This document shows positions 11,332 to 22,039 of a stretch of 64,000 nt of DNA, piece by piece. The notes beneath the pieces were generated by a model that was given only the letters and a program-made list of their open reading frames with translations, ran no database searches and was not told the origin of the DNA. This DNA comes from Reticulitermes lucifugus. Lineage: Eukaryota > Arthropoda > Insecta > Blattodea > Rhinotermitidae. The stretch spans positions 222,060-286,059 of the forward strand of contig JAKCWW010000003.1 in assembly GCA_026260175.1 (NCBI GenBank), given 5' to 3'. The position numbers were made by a program, and so were the translations under genes. Positions within the stretch are counted from its first letter, which is position 1. Each line of letters opens with the position of its first letter.

Positions 11332-12675
11332 CAGTCAACCTCCGATACAGCGCCACTCTTACTTAGCTCCCACGAAAGTTTGTGAACTGAAATACCCTAT
11401 TTTTTTAACATTGGGACTCCTCGATATAGCGCCACCCTCGCTAGCCGCCATCCGCCAAAGGCACTAAACGTATAATCACGACTTCCTATTGCCTCCTCTT
11501 TGGGCTGCTATCTCAACCCCGCAAGTTTCGACTGTTTAGACGACTGTCTGGAGAATTTCATTATCACTGTATATCAGGGCGATACGTTCGCTGTTGAGTC
11601 ACCCTCAGACGAACGTAGCATAGCAGTAAAACCTGACTCGTTGCTACACTACTGAAACTGAAATATGAGGAAAAGGGCAGAAGAAAGAAGTCTGTGCTTA
11701 TAGAGACCAGATTCTTACTGCTTTTCTGCGGAATGTAGCGAACCACTTTTCAGGCGCGTTCGCAAAATGAGAAAAACGACTATTAGCTTCGTATCGCTGT
11801 CTGTCTCTCTGTCCGTCTGTCTATCTGTCCGTCCGCATGGTACAACTCGGCTCTCACTGGATGGATTTTCATGAAATTTGATATTTGAGTAATTTTCGAA
11901 AATCTGTCGAAAAAAGTGAAGTTTCATTAAAAATCTGACAAGAATAGCGGGTACTTTACGTGAAGACGTTTGTACTTTTATGATTATATCTCGCTCAATA
12001 ACTCTTAGAATGAGACACGTTTCAGACAAAAGTTGTAGAGAAAATTAAAACACATTTTGTGCTCAAAAACATTTTTCCGAAAATGGTGCAGTGTATGGGA
12101 TCATTTGGAAAAATATGGTAGAGCCAGACAGGTCACATATGACAATATAATACGGCGCATGCGCTTTGCATGCTGGATAACTAAGGTTAAAGACTCACAC
12201 TCGGATATGTAATACGTATTGCTTATCTATGGCAACAATGGTTACGCGAACGTGCCTCAGTGGTACGTTTCTTATAGGACAAACCAATCAGTGGACCCTG
12301 TATTGATGAAGCACTAGCGAAAATAGTAAGCGGACCAATCTAGCAAATGCTAACATGGAAAGATAAAGAGTACAAAACGTGAAAAGCTTGAGGAAGCATT
12401 AGCAATGTGGATAGGGCAAATTAAATTTTAAAAACCGTAGAGCAGCAGATTAAGTTATTAAGGAAGAAGCGGACATGATTTGCTACACTGTACACCACTG
12501 CTCTGTTAAATGCCCTTCTAATATGTTATTATTTTGCAGTTAGCATATTTTAACCACTTTATGTATCTTTTACGGGTTTAAAATTTCGGTATTTCGATTT
12601 ACCGCCATCGTCGATATAACGCCACGAAGTGCGGTGAACAGACGGTGGCGCTATATCGGGGGGGGGGGGTGGCTG
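11332..12675. mobile_element. pogo/Tigger-like element with TA target duplication
   Basis: The left end begins CAGTCAACCTCCGATACAGC and the right end (minus strand) begins CAGCCACC, followed by a G/C-slipped run and CGATATAGCGCCAC. Both ends are flanked by TA, the target of pogo and other Tc1/mariner-type elements, and 'TCGATATAGCGCCAC' recurs at 11422-11436. No transposase frame is visible, so it is non-autonomous or decayed. It hosts the element at 11753-12262. Confidence 0.65.
11753..12262 (+). mobile_element. ~510-bp element with GGCGCGTTCGC-type ends (copy 1)
   Basis: The left end 'AGGCGCGTTCGCAAAAT' and right end 'GTTACGCGAACGTGCCT' form a short terminal inverted repeat. Internal blocks (the GTCCGTC-rich tract, 'TTTTCATGAAATTTGATATT', 'ATATCTCGCT', 'GCATGCTGGATAACTAAGG') are shared with copies at 37708-38310 and 39795-40286. 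No transposase is visible. Confidence 0.7.
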
Positions 12676-12679
12676 TATT

Positions 12680-13255
12680 CTCAAAGATCTGTGTGACATT
12701 TAATGTAGTTTGTGTGTTGGTGATAGTAAATATAGTAATGATGCCAATAATGATGATGATGATAAATTTTAGAAAGAAATAGGAAGTACGTAAACACACA
12801 TTTCTTGTGCACAAGACCCCAAGTTGACTGGGATAATCAGTTTTCATAGAGGTTTTCGTAATATTGTAATTTCATGAAAGGGATGTTCGCGGTTGTGATG
12901 TTGGCAAGCAACATTGCACGGAACGACGTAGGCCTGTGTTGCTCCCAACGGAGCCTTCTGTTGCTGCGGTCGCAGTTGTGCTCCTGCTGTCCTCCCTGCA
13001 CTCCCTCCATATCCTCAACTTTTTGTGTTGGCTCCATCGCTGTCTCGTCCCGTCTTTATGGCACAACACAGACATCGAACCCCTGTCCATTACGTAGGAA
13101 ATAACGTTTCGAAAACTCATTTCCATGTACATACGCGAGGAAGAATTTTCTATGCACTGTCGTATGGAATAATAACTAATTCCATGACAACGAGTTTCTG
13201 TTAAGCTACTCGTCTCTTATCTCGTCAATAAATTATATTTTATACTTAGAACACG
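12680..13255. other. Unannotated stretch
   Basis: Overlapping frames on both strands near 12.87-13.1 kb show no domain. An ATG/ATA-rich simple-sequence patch lies near 12730-12770. Confidence 0.4.
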
Positions 13256-13259
13256 AAAG

Positions 13260-13640
13260 TTAATCACCCTCTCCTAAGTCAAACTAAACCAGTCAACAAC
13301 AACCCACCCTCTTTCTTTATGATCCATGTTAATATTATGCGTCCTTCTACATCTAGATCTTGCAAATTATCTCTTTGATTGTAGATTTTACGACGAAAAT
13401 TAAGTATGAATTAATTTCTTCCAAGCCTGCTACATATCTTGTTTATCTGACATCTAAGTTGATTTGATTTTTCTGCTACTATGTAGTGGACTACAAATTG
13501 TGAAGCTCCTCATTGTGTAATTTTCTCTGCCCCCCGATTACATCCTCGCTCCTTAGGTCGACACAGTCTCGTCAGCACCCCGCTCTCAAGTACCTTCAGC
13601 TTATCTTCTTTACGTGGTGTGAGAGATAAGGTTTCCAGAC
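13260..13640 (-). repeat. LINE 3' fragment (minus)
   Basis: The minus strand includes the WEDNI-like coding tail near 13325-13370. The stretch resembles the LINE fragments near 37.2 and 11.1 kb in content and orientation. Confidence 0.4.
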
Positions 13641-13721
13641 ATACAAAAACAACAGGCAACGTTACATTAGTCTTTACGTGTTTAGTATAGCAGACAGGAA
13701 GACAGCATACCTACACTGAAT

Positions 13722-13977
13722 GGCAAGCCTTGGTCAACGTAGTGACCAGGCCACGCTCTGGCAACCGTGTCATCGGGTTTGATTCCCGGCAGGGGCAGAA
13801 AAAGTTTTTGTTGACCTCCACGCCGTCTCTGGGGCCAACAGTGTACTGTACAATAATCACTGGTGTTAGAACTGCCGGGGTGTAAGGCTAACATCTTACC
13901 TTTTCCTGGTGCCAAGGTGAAGGAGGCATGGACACCTGCCTCCACTCCCACATTTGCTTTCATGACGTGTATCTTAA
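13722..13977 (+). repeat. tRNA-derived SINE, family E-like
   Basis: A tRNA-like head with box B-like 'GGGTTTGATTCCC' is followed by a body ending in 'CTCCACTCCCACATTTGCTT' and 'TCATGACGTG', shared in order with 14085-14225 and loosely with the 1.0-kb copy. Confidence 0.65.
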
Positions 13978-14084
13978 TTAAGTACGGGAGTACCTTTGTA
14001 CTTATCGTAACAAGCCTTTCCTAACATAAACCTTACCTCGTAATTTGCTCGTGAGTACAATTAAATTTGTATCGTCTAGCTCTT

Positions 14085-14225
14085 ACTAAAGGGTACTGGG
14101 TGCTATTTCTCCTGGAATAATATGGCCGAAGCGAGAAGCTGACTGCTCACCTCTATCTAGTGCCGAGGTTAAGAATAAGTAAGTTACACCTCCACTTCCC
14201 CAAACGCTTTCACGGGGACAACTTC
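14085..14225 (+). repeat. 3' part of a family E SINE
   Basis: The blocks 'AAGCTGACTGCTCACCTCTA', 'AGTGCCGAGGTTAAGAA' and 'CTCCACTTCCCCAAACGCTT' match the bodies of the other family E copies. The tRNA head is absent. Confidence 0.6.
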
Positions 14226-14229
14226 GCTT

Positions 14230-15320
14230 TTAATTTACCTTATGCAGTGGTAAGATTTCTTCAGTTTTTTTCTCTGTGTAGGTTATATTAACACCATGCT
14301 GCTGAGCGCAACTTTAGAAGGATGTGGCGGCACGGTTGGTCAGAAAGTTTCGCATCATATGTGAGATTCTATCCTGAGCCAGATGAATCAGTGCTTACCA
14401 GTTTACTTTCCCTCATATACATTGTCAAACTCAAAGGAGCCCTTTATTAATATTTGTTAGCACGACGTTAAACATTATTGCTGATGCCAATAGTAGGTTA
14501 ATAGTGCCTTTTTAGTATATTTATAAAACAGGCTAGTGGTAAAAGCGAACATATCGGAAATATTCAACATTTTATGTGTATATCCCTTTTAATGTTATAA
14601 AGCGAAATTGCATAAGCGGAGTGCATTTTACAAACAGCCTCGCCCCTACACGTACTTCTTGTTTGCAAATTAATAATGATCGTACGCTGTATCTGATAGC
14701 ATTCTCTCCATTGTGATACGTAAAAATGAAAATACCTTCGAAATCGATCTTTCCTTTGTCGGTCTTTTGTATTTAATTACTAAAGTAATAGTAGGCCTAT
14801 GTGTAAAATTTTTCATTAATTTTGTATGCAAGTATCGAAGTTTTGCAACGGTGCATTTATGATTACCGGCGTATGTACATGGGAAGGGAAGAGCGGCTTT
14901 CAGCTGTTGGTGATATGGGTTATGTGCCATCGGTTCTGGCAGTCTTTGGCATTAGAGCTTGTTGTAGAATCCCTGCTACATAACATATATTGAAATATGA
15001 AAGTCTGTAATTGAAAGGGTGCAAATATTTATTACAGTGGGTCACAAATTCTTCTTCCTCAATCCCTATGTTATATGATGGCAGCCACAAAACGCTCTAC
15101 ATGGAGCACATGCCTGTATTTTGTGGAACCCGTAGATTCGCCCGTGTTCACAACAGCGCACTACCGAACCCTATCCTGAAGCAAGTGAGTCAGTTGCACA
15201 AGCTTTCCCATTGTTGTTTGAAGATCCATTGCAGCATTATGCTTTCACCTGCGCCTGGGTCGTCAAGTGATCTGTTTGCTCAGATTTTCCGAGCAGAAAG
15301 TACTTAAGATATGTAGTGAT
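14230..15320. other. Unannotated stretch
   Basis: Nothing recognised. Frames at 14670-14930 (minus) and 15011-15307 (plus) have no visible domain. Confidence 0.4.
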
Positions 15321-15324
15321 AAAA

Positions 15325-15490
15325 CAAACTGTCCCTGTGACGGTTGAGCACCGCTCCATCAAGGTGTGTTCCAGAAGTAGACGGAGGTGAGTGGTCGTCT
15401 TAACACGACCCAGCCGCTTTATTCCCTGTGGAAAAGCCCCTATTGCCCATTGGATAGGAGCCATATTCCGTCTGGACTTTCTGAGATCTC
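15325..15490 (-). repeat. tRNA-derived SINE, family D (partial)
   Basis: It matches the family D layout: 'GTCCCTGTGA', a GAGTGGTCGTC block, 'CCGCTTTATTCCC', then 'CCCATTGGATAGGAG' and a GTCTGGAC block. The tRNA-like part would lie to the right on the minus strand and is missing. Confidence 0.6.
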
Positions 15491-15534
15491 ATTACTAACG
15501 TCTTTAATTCGTATGTCGCATGCCCTTTTGTGTT

Positions 15535-15690
15535 AAAAAATCCAAGAGACCACTTTGGAGACCTCTAGGCCGATGGGAGGATAATATGAACATGATTATT
15601 AAATCAATAGATTATGAGTCCGTGGACTGTGTTCATCTGATTTGGCGTAAGAACCAGTGGTGTACTTATAATTTGTTTAACGACTGTATT
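15535..15690 (+). repeat. LINE ORF2 C-terminal fragment
   Basis: The translation includes KRPLWRPLGRWEDNMNM and ESVDCVHLIW, matching the KRPLGRPRRRWEDNIKMDL...W..LAQDR tail that ends many insect non-LTR reverse-transcriptase proteins. Confidence 0.7.
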
Positions 15691-15754
15691 AGTAGCTCAA
15701 GCTATACGTCCGATAGTGCAAAAAAGACAAGATGATTAATGAATAATAATGTGG

Positions 15755-15900
15755 AAATGAAGTAGAAGGAAGTGGGTGTGACCTCATGAGAGGTACGCCC
15801 TAGTGTTACGGTATTTGTCTCAAGGGACGGAAGAATATCACAAAAAAGTCCCTAGTCGGTCTCCGGGCTGCGATTTGAACGCAGGATCATCCGAATACGA
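15755..15900 (-). repeat. Possible SINE head
   Basis: The minus strand reads 'GATCCTGCGTTCAAATCGCA', a box B-like stretch. No sister copy was found in the window. Confidence 0.4.
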
Positions 15901-15924
15901 AATGAAATTTTGTCACTGTACTGT

Positions 15925-16050
15925 GAAGTTTTGTGGTTGGCTGTTTTAGACACGGCAATGAAATTTCAGGTTCCATAAGCAAGTGGAAGTGTCACAATTA
16001 GCTTAGCTGCTCTCAGCTTATGAAAATGAACTCTGCCCAGTGAGGTTAGT
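15925..16050 (+). repeat. LINE 3' noncoding tail fragment
   Basis: The order 'CGGCAATGAAATTTCAGG', 'TTCCATAAGCAAG', 'TTAGCTGCTCTCAGCTTATG' and 'GAACTCTGCCCAGTGAGGTTAG' corresponds to the tail at 16360-16460. Confidence 0.55.
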
Positions 16051-16129
16051 GGCTTAATTATTAATTTGTTACAGGGGAGTAGAGAAGACTACATGGTGAG
16101 GAGCTTTATGATTTTTACTCCTCACCAAA

Positions 16130-16460
16130 TATTGTTCGGGTGATCAAATCAAGAAGAATGAGATGGGCTAGGCATGTATGGGGGGGCAGGACAGGTTCAT
16201 ACAGGGATTCGGTTGGTAGACCTGAGGAAAAGAAACCACTTTGAAGACCTAGACGTAGATGGGAGAATAGTGTTATAACGGATCTTTAAGAAGTGGAATG
16301 GGGAGTCATGGACTGAATTGATCTGGCTCAGGATAGGGACAGGTGGCGGGCGCTTGTGAATGTGGTAATGAACCTTCGGGTTTCATAAAATGCAAGGAAT
16401 TTCTTGACTAGCTGAGGACCTGTTAGCTTCTCAAGAAGGACTCTGCTCCATGGAGTTAGT
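16130..16460 (+). repeat. LINE 3' end with coding tail
   Basis: The translation contains IKSRRMRWAGHV, an EEKKPL...PRRRWEN-like stretch across frames and MDLREVEW-like residues, typical of the end of a non-LTR retrotransposon ORF2. A tail with 'ATGAACCTTCGGGTTTCATA' follows, ending in a GTTAG simple repeat. It is 5'-truncated and frameshifted. Confidence 0.75.
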
Positions 16461-16739
16461 TAGTTATCAACTTTTTTATAGTTACATTTAAATAACTTTT
16501 AAATTATAGAAATAAGCACGTAGTCAGAACGTGTGTGCAGCTCAGTTTGACATGAACAGATGTACAGTGAAAATAAATTCCACGACGATGCAGGCTCAAG
16601 GCACTTCAGCACAAATCAGACTGTTAAATGCAAACAGTCCGCAGCGACCCTTCAGTTCATAAACCAGGGTTTGATAAACTACGCCCCACAAATATACGAT
16701 GATATGCGTCGATGTGTAAGGAATACGACGTTCTTATGG

Positions 16740-16856
16740 CAGCGATTCAGAAGTAACCTTCTTGGATATGACGTCAGCAAACTTTGTACAATCCGACTTT
16801 CGGAGAAACATGCTGCCTCCATCTTCCTAGAATATCTACTAGACAGCACAGCTTAA
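16740..16856. repeat. Repeat with CATGCTGCCTCCATCTTC block
   Basis: The sequence 'TTCGGAGAAACATGCTGCCT' followed by CCATCTTC is a degenerate copy of the block seen at 25336-25370. It is followed directly by the left arm of the foldback element at 16855. Confidence 0.45.
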
Positions 16857-17470
16857 TTCTTATACCGTATTTGATCCAACAAATTGTGCAATCAATAATA
16901 AATAATAATTTAACACTTATATCCGTTCTATATGTTTCGACCTCTATAAGGTTATCATCAGGGAGGTATATACAAAAGCATAAAAGTACAGCAAATTCTG
17001 TCAAAGATGTGCGTGTGAGGAGTTAAAATAAAATATTGTTAATTAAAATTACTAAAAATGTTTAATACGTAAATCAATTAACAAATAATTTTTACAGTTC
17101 TAAACAAGTATTCAGTGATCCACCATGGTATAAACGCCAGCCAGACAACACAGGGATATTGCCTTTGAATGAAGATGACAAAAATTTACACAGATGTTTG
17201 TGGGCAATTGAAGTTAAAATATTATTTAGAACTGTAAAAAATATTTGTTACTTAATTTATATTTTAAATATTTTTAGTAATTTTAATTCACAATGTTGTA
17301 TTTTAAATGTACACACGCACATTTTGAGAGAATTTGCTCTGCTTGTATACCTTTGTATGTACTTCCCTTATGATGATCTTGTAGATGTCGAAGCATGTAG
17401 GAGGAAAGTGACAAATGATTATTTATTATTGGTTATGCAATTTGTGGATAAAATACTGTGTAATCAATCA
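16855..17470. mobile_element. Long foldback element with ~230-bp inverted arms
   Basis: The left arm (about 16855-17100) and right arm (about 17215-17470) are diverged inverted copies. Both carry an ATAATAAATAAT block, TTTCGAC...ATCATCA hammerhead-like relics (16929-16961, and its counterpart near 17370-17400), an AGCAAATTCTGTCAAAGATG-type block and 'AATTAAAATTACTAAAAAT'. The middle is about 115 bp. There is no transposase. Confidence 0.75.
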
Positions 17471-17559
17471 TTTGCACGTTAAAAGTGAACTTCCTACTTG
17501 TCCTGGTGCCTGTCCTGTGTTCATTAAGTACAGACCACTGATAGACTTAACAATATTTT

Positions 17560-18190
17560 AAGCGCCTATATGCCATGTCAGGCCGGTCGTCGTCAGCATT
17601 GCATTGCTCGTTCTCCGTTTGGACATGTTAGGAGACGGCCTCCAGATATGGAGAGTAGTTTCGCATATATTGAATAAAGAGTTGCGGACAGTCAACAAGG
17701 GGTTGTCATCCAACCTGGGGCTTGGAATAGGCAGCAACAATTCCACGCCACAATAAGCTGTCACGTTACGAAATGTGACACAGAGCCTCGGATATGAATA
17801 CATGCTTTGGAACAAACTACGCTATGGCAAATAAACATCAGATTGCAACATGAAATGTGGGGACTCTTTAGGTTACGTCCATCGCAGTATTAACAGTGAG
17901 TTAGCAAAGCATGAGCTAGATAGATGAAAGTTGTGGAAGGCACAGACACATTTGGGAGGATAATATTAAACCGGATCTTAGAGAAATGGAAAGGGACATG
18001 GTGGGTTGGATTTAACTGAATCGGAAGGGGGTTTGGCGGCAAGCTCTTGTGGATACGGTAATGGATCATCGGGTTCTATAAAATGTAGAGAATTTTTGAC
18101 TAGCTGAGGAGCTATTCGCTTCTCAAAAAGGACTGCGCTCCATGGAATGAGTTGATCGGTTGGTTGGTTGGTTAGTTAATCAGTTATTTA
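17560..18190 (+). repeat. LINE derivative: 5'-like segment plus 3' tail
   Basis: The segment at 17560-17815 (blocks 'GACGGCCTCCAGATATGGAG', 'GAGTTGCGGACAGTCAACAA', 'GTTACGAAATG') matches 50530-50760. The segment at 17930-18190 is the LINE 3' tail with a GGAGGATAATATTAAACCGG coding relic and a GGTT/GTTA simple repeat. The two parts follow each other as in the 50.5-kb copy, with about 110 bp between them here. Confidence 0.6.
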
Positions 18191-18284
18191 GTCAGTTAAG
18201 TCTGTGTGGTTATACTCTCGAGGCTGTCACTTCGACATGAAGTTATCCGGCTCTCGAGTGAAAAATAATTTCCTGCCCTCTTGT

Positions 18285-18545
18285 AGAAAACTCCAAATAG
18301 AAGAGATTTCTTTGAAAGTCTATGCGTGGATGGTAGTGTAATATTAAAACTTATCTTAAGAAATGGGCTGTGTGGGTGCAGACTAAATTCATATAGCTCG
18401 GGTTGAGGCTCAGTGGAGGGTTGCTGTGGGCACGGCAGCGAGCATTTGGGGTTTATAAAATGCTGTACATTTTTTGGTAGCTAACCTTTTGTTGGCCTCT
18501 CGAGAAGGACTCTGCACTTTGGTGTCGGTCTTAGACCACTTTTCC
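18285..18545 (+). repeat. LINE 3' fragment
   Basis: A decayed WEDNIK-like relic ('GATGGTAGTGTAATATTAAA') is followed by 'GGTTTATAAAATGCTG' and 'CTCGAGAAGGACTCTGCACT', the same tail order as the other copies. Confidence 0.6.
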
Positions 18546-18549
18546 ATGG

Positions 18550-19100
18550 TTGGCACGTGAAAAGAGTCACCGGTCATTTTAATGTTTCATTCACATTTTT
18601 GAGGGAGGAGCTCAGATTTCAGTTAAGCTCATCTTTTTTTTCTTCACGCACAGTAATTACACTTAGATTAATAGTTTTCTGGCTGTCGCACCCACTACTC
18701 CATGCCGTTCGCCCACAGCTCTGTCGCATTCTGCCCTTTGATCCTCTGTAGCAAATACAGACTCCTCCTATATCATATTTTGTACTTGCACCGAGATGAA
18801 TGCGTTTTCATCGTTACGTCCTCTAGACGATTGTTACCAGACAAAATCTCAAGAGCGTGCGCTTGCCGGAGGAATTCGAGATAACCGCATTGGATATGCT
18901 AATGCCCAGCTCACAGTATTCTGCGAGATACACGAAGGCTCAGGCAGTGGGCATACTGGATAGTGTTCGTGTATTTCTGCACACCCCAATGTCTTTATGG
19001 AGAACATAACTTCATAAGAGGTTAGTTGCTTATCTGGTCAAGAATTTCCCTGCCTTTTATTATCACGTTTACAAGGGCCTAACGTTGGAATTTATATTTT
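18550..19100. other. Unannotated stretch
   Basis: Nothing recognised. Confidence 0.4.
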
Positions 19101-19105
19101 GACTT

Positions 19106-19345
19106 TTGAATCAGTCCACACCATCACACTGGACACTATATTGAGCCGTTTAAACCAATCCATGCCCTTACATTGGACAAAGTATTGAGCCGTTTGAATC
19201 AGTCCACAACACTACAATTGACACTATATTGAGCCGTTTGAATCAGTCCACAGCACTACAATTGCCACTATATTGAGCTGTTTGGATCAGTCCACAGCAC
19301 TACAATTAACACTATATTGAGCCGTTTGAATCAGTCCACACCCTC
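19106..19345. repeat. Minisatellite, 44-bp unit, about 5.5 copies
   Basis: The unit runs from 'TTGAATCAGTCCACA' through 'CACTACAATTGACACTATAT' to 'TGAGCCGT'. Units differ by a few substitutions each; the first two are the most diverged. Confidence 0.9.
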
Positions 19346-19474
19346 ATACCATTTTCTTACTACTGTACTATGCAATTGCCTATGATTTGTTTAAGAACGG
19401 CGTGAATAATGTATTGGAAATGATGTGAAAAGTAGCGACCGTTGCCTAATTTGAGGTATTATCCAAGAATTTGT

Positions 19475-19590
19475 CTGGAGGGACCCAGCAAAACCACGAT
19501 AATCCTCAGACAAGTGCATTGGTGTCTGACCGTGATTCGAACCGAATACACGTCAGAAGCTTTACCACTTGAGCCAACTTGCTTAGTATA
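19475..19590 (-). repeat. tRNA-like SINE head
   Basis: On the minus strand 'GTTGGCTCAAGTGGTAAAGC' (box A-like) and 'CGGTTCGAATCACGG' (box B-like) are spaced as in a tRNA. It does not fold as an intact tRNA and is followed by SINE-like sequence, so it is not called a tRNA gene. Confidence 0.6.
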
Positions 19591-19760
19591 TTTTAATATT
19601 ATCCTCCAGTCTATGCCTATTTCTTACGAGCGTATCTTCATTTCAAGTTTTCCGATTATGTTTTTGTGCATTTTTAAGCCCCCCGCCCCCTTCACGCGTC
19701 CACATTCCCCACCCATTTCATTCCCCTCGATTTAATCTCCCTAATAATAATTTAATGAAT
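19590..19760 (-). repeat. Possible LINE 3' fragment (minus)
   Basis: The plus-strand 'TTTTAATATTATCCTCCAGT' is the complement of a WEDNI-like coding relic. The rest is C-rich and without further match. Confidence 0.35.
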
Positions 19761-19844
19761 TCTGGAATGTACAGAACTCATAATGAAATTTTCTCCACCC
19801 TCTTGTTGCTTTTTCTTAGGTTGAGCTGTACTCCACAGCACCTT

Positions 19845-20060
19845 GCTGTCAAACACCCTCACTCAATGAAGATCACCGTCTTTGAACTTGAAGATGGAGG
19901 CAGCAGCACATTCCTCTGAATGCCGATAAATTTCTACCAGTCAACACTACACATTATACGCGAAGACTGTACTCTTCCCAATCACCGCCTTATGAGCTTC
20001 CAATCTCGCACCATGAGTCTCTGTTTTCTCTCTGGGATGAATGACCCAGTTTAACACCCA
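19845..20060 (+). repeat. Foldback-associated repeat with GATGGAGGCAGCA block
   Basis: The block 'GAAGATGGAGGCAGCAGCAC' then 'TTCCTCTGAATGCCG' and 'ATTTCTACCAG' is related to 4905-5040 and, on the other strand, to 25336-25370. The hammerhead-like core is degenerate. Confidence 0.5.
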
Positions 20061-20512
20061 CATACAATAACTCTTAATTTATTACAACTTTGTATATTTT
20101 AATGGGTTTTTGTATATGAGAAGAGAGATGACAAGTTCTGTCTAGAACACCGTAACACTGGCGTTGCTTATATTCCGGTGGGCCACGCCCCGGATGGACT
20201 GTGGACAACTTCTATCCTTTCTTTTCTTGCCCCTCCCAGCTGAAGCAGGCCAGCTGAAGCAGGAAGAGGGTCAGCTGTTTTTCTGTCGTTGATTGTCAAT
20301 AATTACTGTGCTGGGTGGATCCATACGGTTCGAGTTAGGCCTATCAGTTCAGCCAGCTTTCAACTTTCATCTCTTCTTCTTGCCCTCCTGCCCTTATTGC
20401 CGTCACATACATGCATAAGGAGCGGTCCAGGAACATTCCTCAGCAGTTTGAATTTACGATGTCAATCTTTTGAAGCCTGAAATTGAAAGAAAATAGAGAA
20501 ATATTCATTGCT

Positions 20513-20580
20513 TCCTCACAGTAAACACTTCATTACATAGACAAATCGGTTAATGCTGGGGAGATGATCATTGCTAGGCG
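20513..20580 (+). repeat. Unclassified interspersed repeat (5' fragment)
   Basis: 'CTCACAGTAAACACTTCATT' and 'ACAAATCGGTTAATG' match the beginnings of the copies at 26808 and 33420; the rest of the copy is not recognisable. A TTTAGGTTAATCTTAGTCC block at 20902-20920 also resembles 33940-33960, so the real element may be longer. Confidence 0.45.
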
Positions 20581-20589
20581 TTCTTTACA

Positions 20590-21935
20590 GAGTAAGAAAA
20601 CAATGCCTTACGTACAGTTATTGTCTGTCAGTCTGTTTGTAACCTGCTGTCAGCGCTTACACAGTCGCATGGTCATTCTTTAATCATTTAATTCTAGTGT
20701 TTACTTTATGTGCCACCAGACTTTGTACTCAAAAATTTTATGTTCTACCCCTGATTTGCATTTACTCCCTGTTGTAGGTGTTTTGTATGACCGTCACAAA
20801 CAAACAGTGACTGTTTCCCTGTACGTCATTACCTGGTTTGTTTTATAACTGAGACGGAATGTGTTTACTGCGCCGTAGGAAATTAATCTTTAAATATAAT
20901 TTAGGTTAATCTTAGTCCTTAAATGGTTAATTCAGCTTCGGAGACTATACATATTGATTTATAATGAAGTCTACTTTACGTAAGGCCATAAGCGCACTTT
21001 CCCTTACGTGGCATAAACGGTTTCACATAATTCGTGAAAGTTTAGTATAGGAGGTCTTCACTATTTTGCACTTTTTGCACTTTAAATTTCGTGTTAATGT
21101 TGTGTGCTACATCATGGAATACAACGCTTCGAATCTTCTTCATGTCGTCCTACCAAACACACAGATGCACTCGGTGTTAAAATTAAGAGTTCTTAGTGTT
21201 AGAGCAATTGTTACATACAGTAACGAATATGCTTTGGGGTTAAGGTATCACTGAAACATTTGCAATGAATCCATCACCACGCTGTGGTCAGTATCGCATC
21301 TCGCATATTATCCGTGCCTGCACAGCAGGGTTGTTGGTGATTCAAGGCGATGCATTTGTTTTGGTATCAGTAAAATGGAATGGGGACTATTTCAGTACTA
21401 CCATACAAACTGAGAACATCCTCTATATTTTTTTATTTTAATTTCACGAACGTTTTGAGATGTAGGTGCACACGTATGAACGCTGAATCTCCGAGTTAGT
21501 TGCCAATTTCAGTTACCCTGCCGTAATTTATTGGGGGGGGGGTAGTGCAGCACGGATGGTCTCCCGAAGACTATACAATAGGAAGCACAAATGCATGCTA
21601 CGCGTTTAACCGTTCAGTATTTATGCATTGCCAAGATGACATGTGTGTGTATATACGTATGTGTACATGCATACATGTATATTTGTATTCTCCCAGTTGG
21701 TGTAACTTTTATATATATATATATATATAATTTTATGTTTTCGTCATTAGAGGGTAAGAAGAGATGAGCCAGCGTTCAAATTTCTGTACTCTCTTATAAA
21801 AAAGGAAAATTATATGGCCCATGAATTTGTTATTATTATTATTATTATTATTAAATTCAATACCTACATCACAAACACCGTGCACTTGAATTGCAAAAAC
21901 AAACCGCTTAATAGTGTCTATAGAAATAATATTTG
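20590..21935. other. Unannotated stretch with simple repeats
   Basis: It holds a G run at 21533-21542, an AT dinucleotide run around 21712-21729 and an ATT/TTA run at about 21827-21853. No coding domain was recognised. Confidence 0.5.
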
Positions 21936-21937
21936 TT

Positions 21938-22035
21938 CATTGTCAGAATAACACGAAACACATAGACAGGCTGTGTGGGCAAAATGCGAAGTTTTTGAAT
22001 GTTAAATCAGGTAGGACTTGACCGATAGTAACACT
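21938..22035 (+). repeat. Unclassified interspersed repeat (copy 3)
   Basis: 'AACACGAAACACATAGACAG', 'GCTGTGTGGGCAAAATGCGA' and 'AACACTGTGCTT' match the 33.5-kb and 4.1-kb copies in order. Confidence 0.6.
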
Positions 22036-22039
22036 GTGC

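Noticed and set aside
19475-19590. tRNA gene
   Set aside because: Boxes A and B are present but the acceptor and other stems do not pair well, and the sequence continues into a SINE-like body. The same reasoning applies to the other tRNA-like heads.
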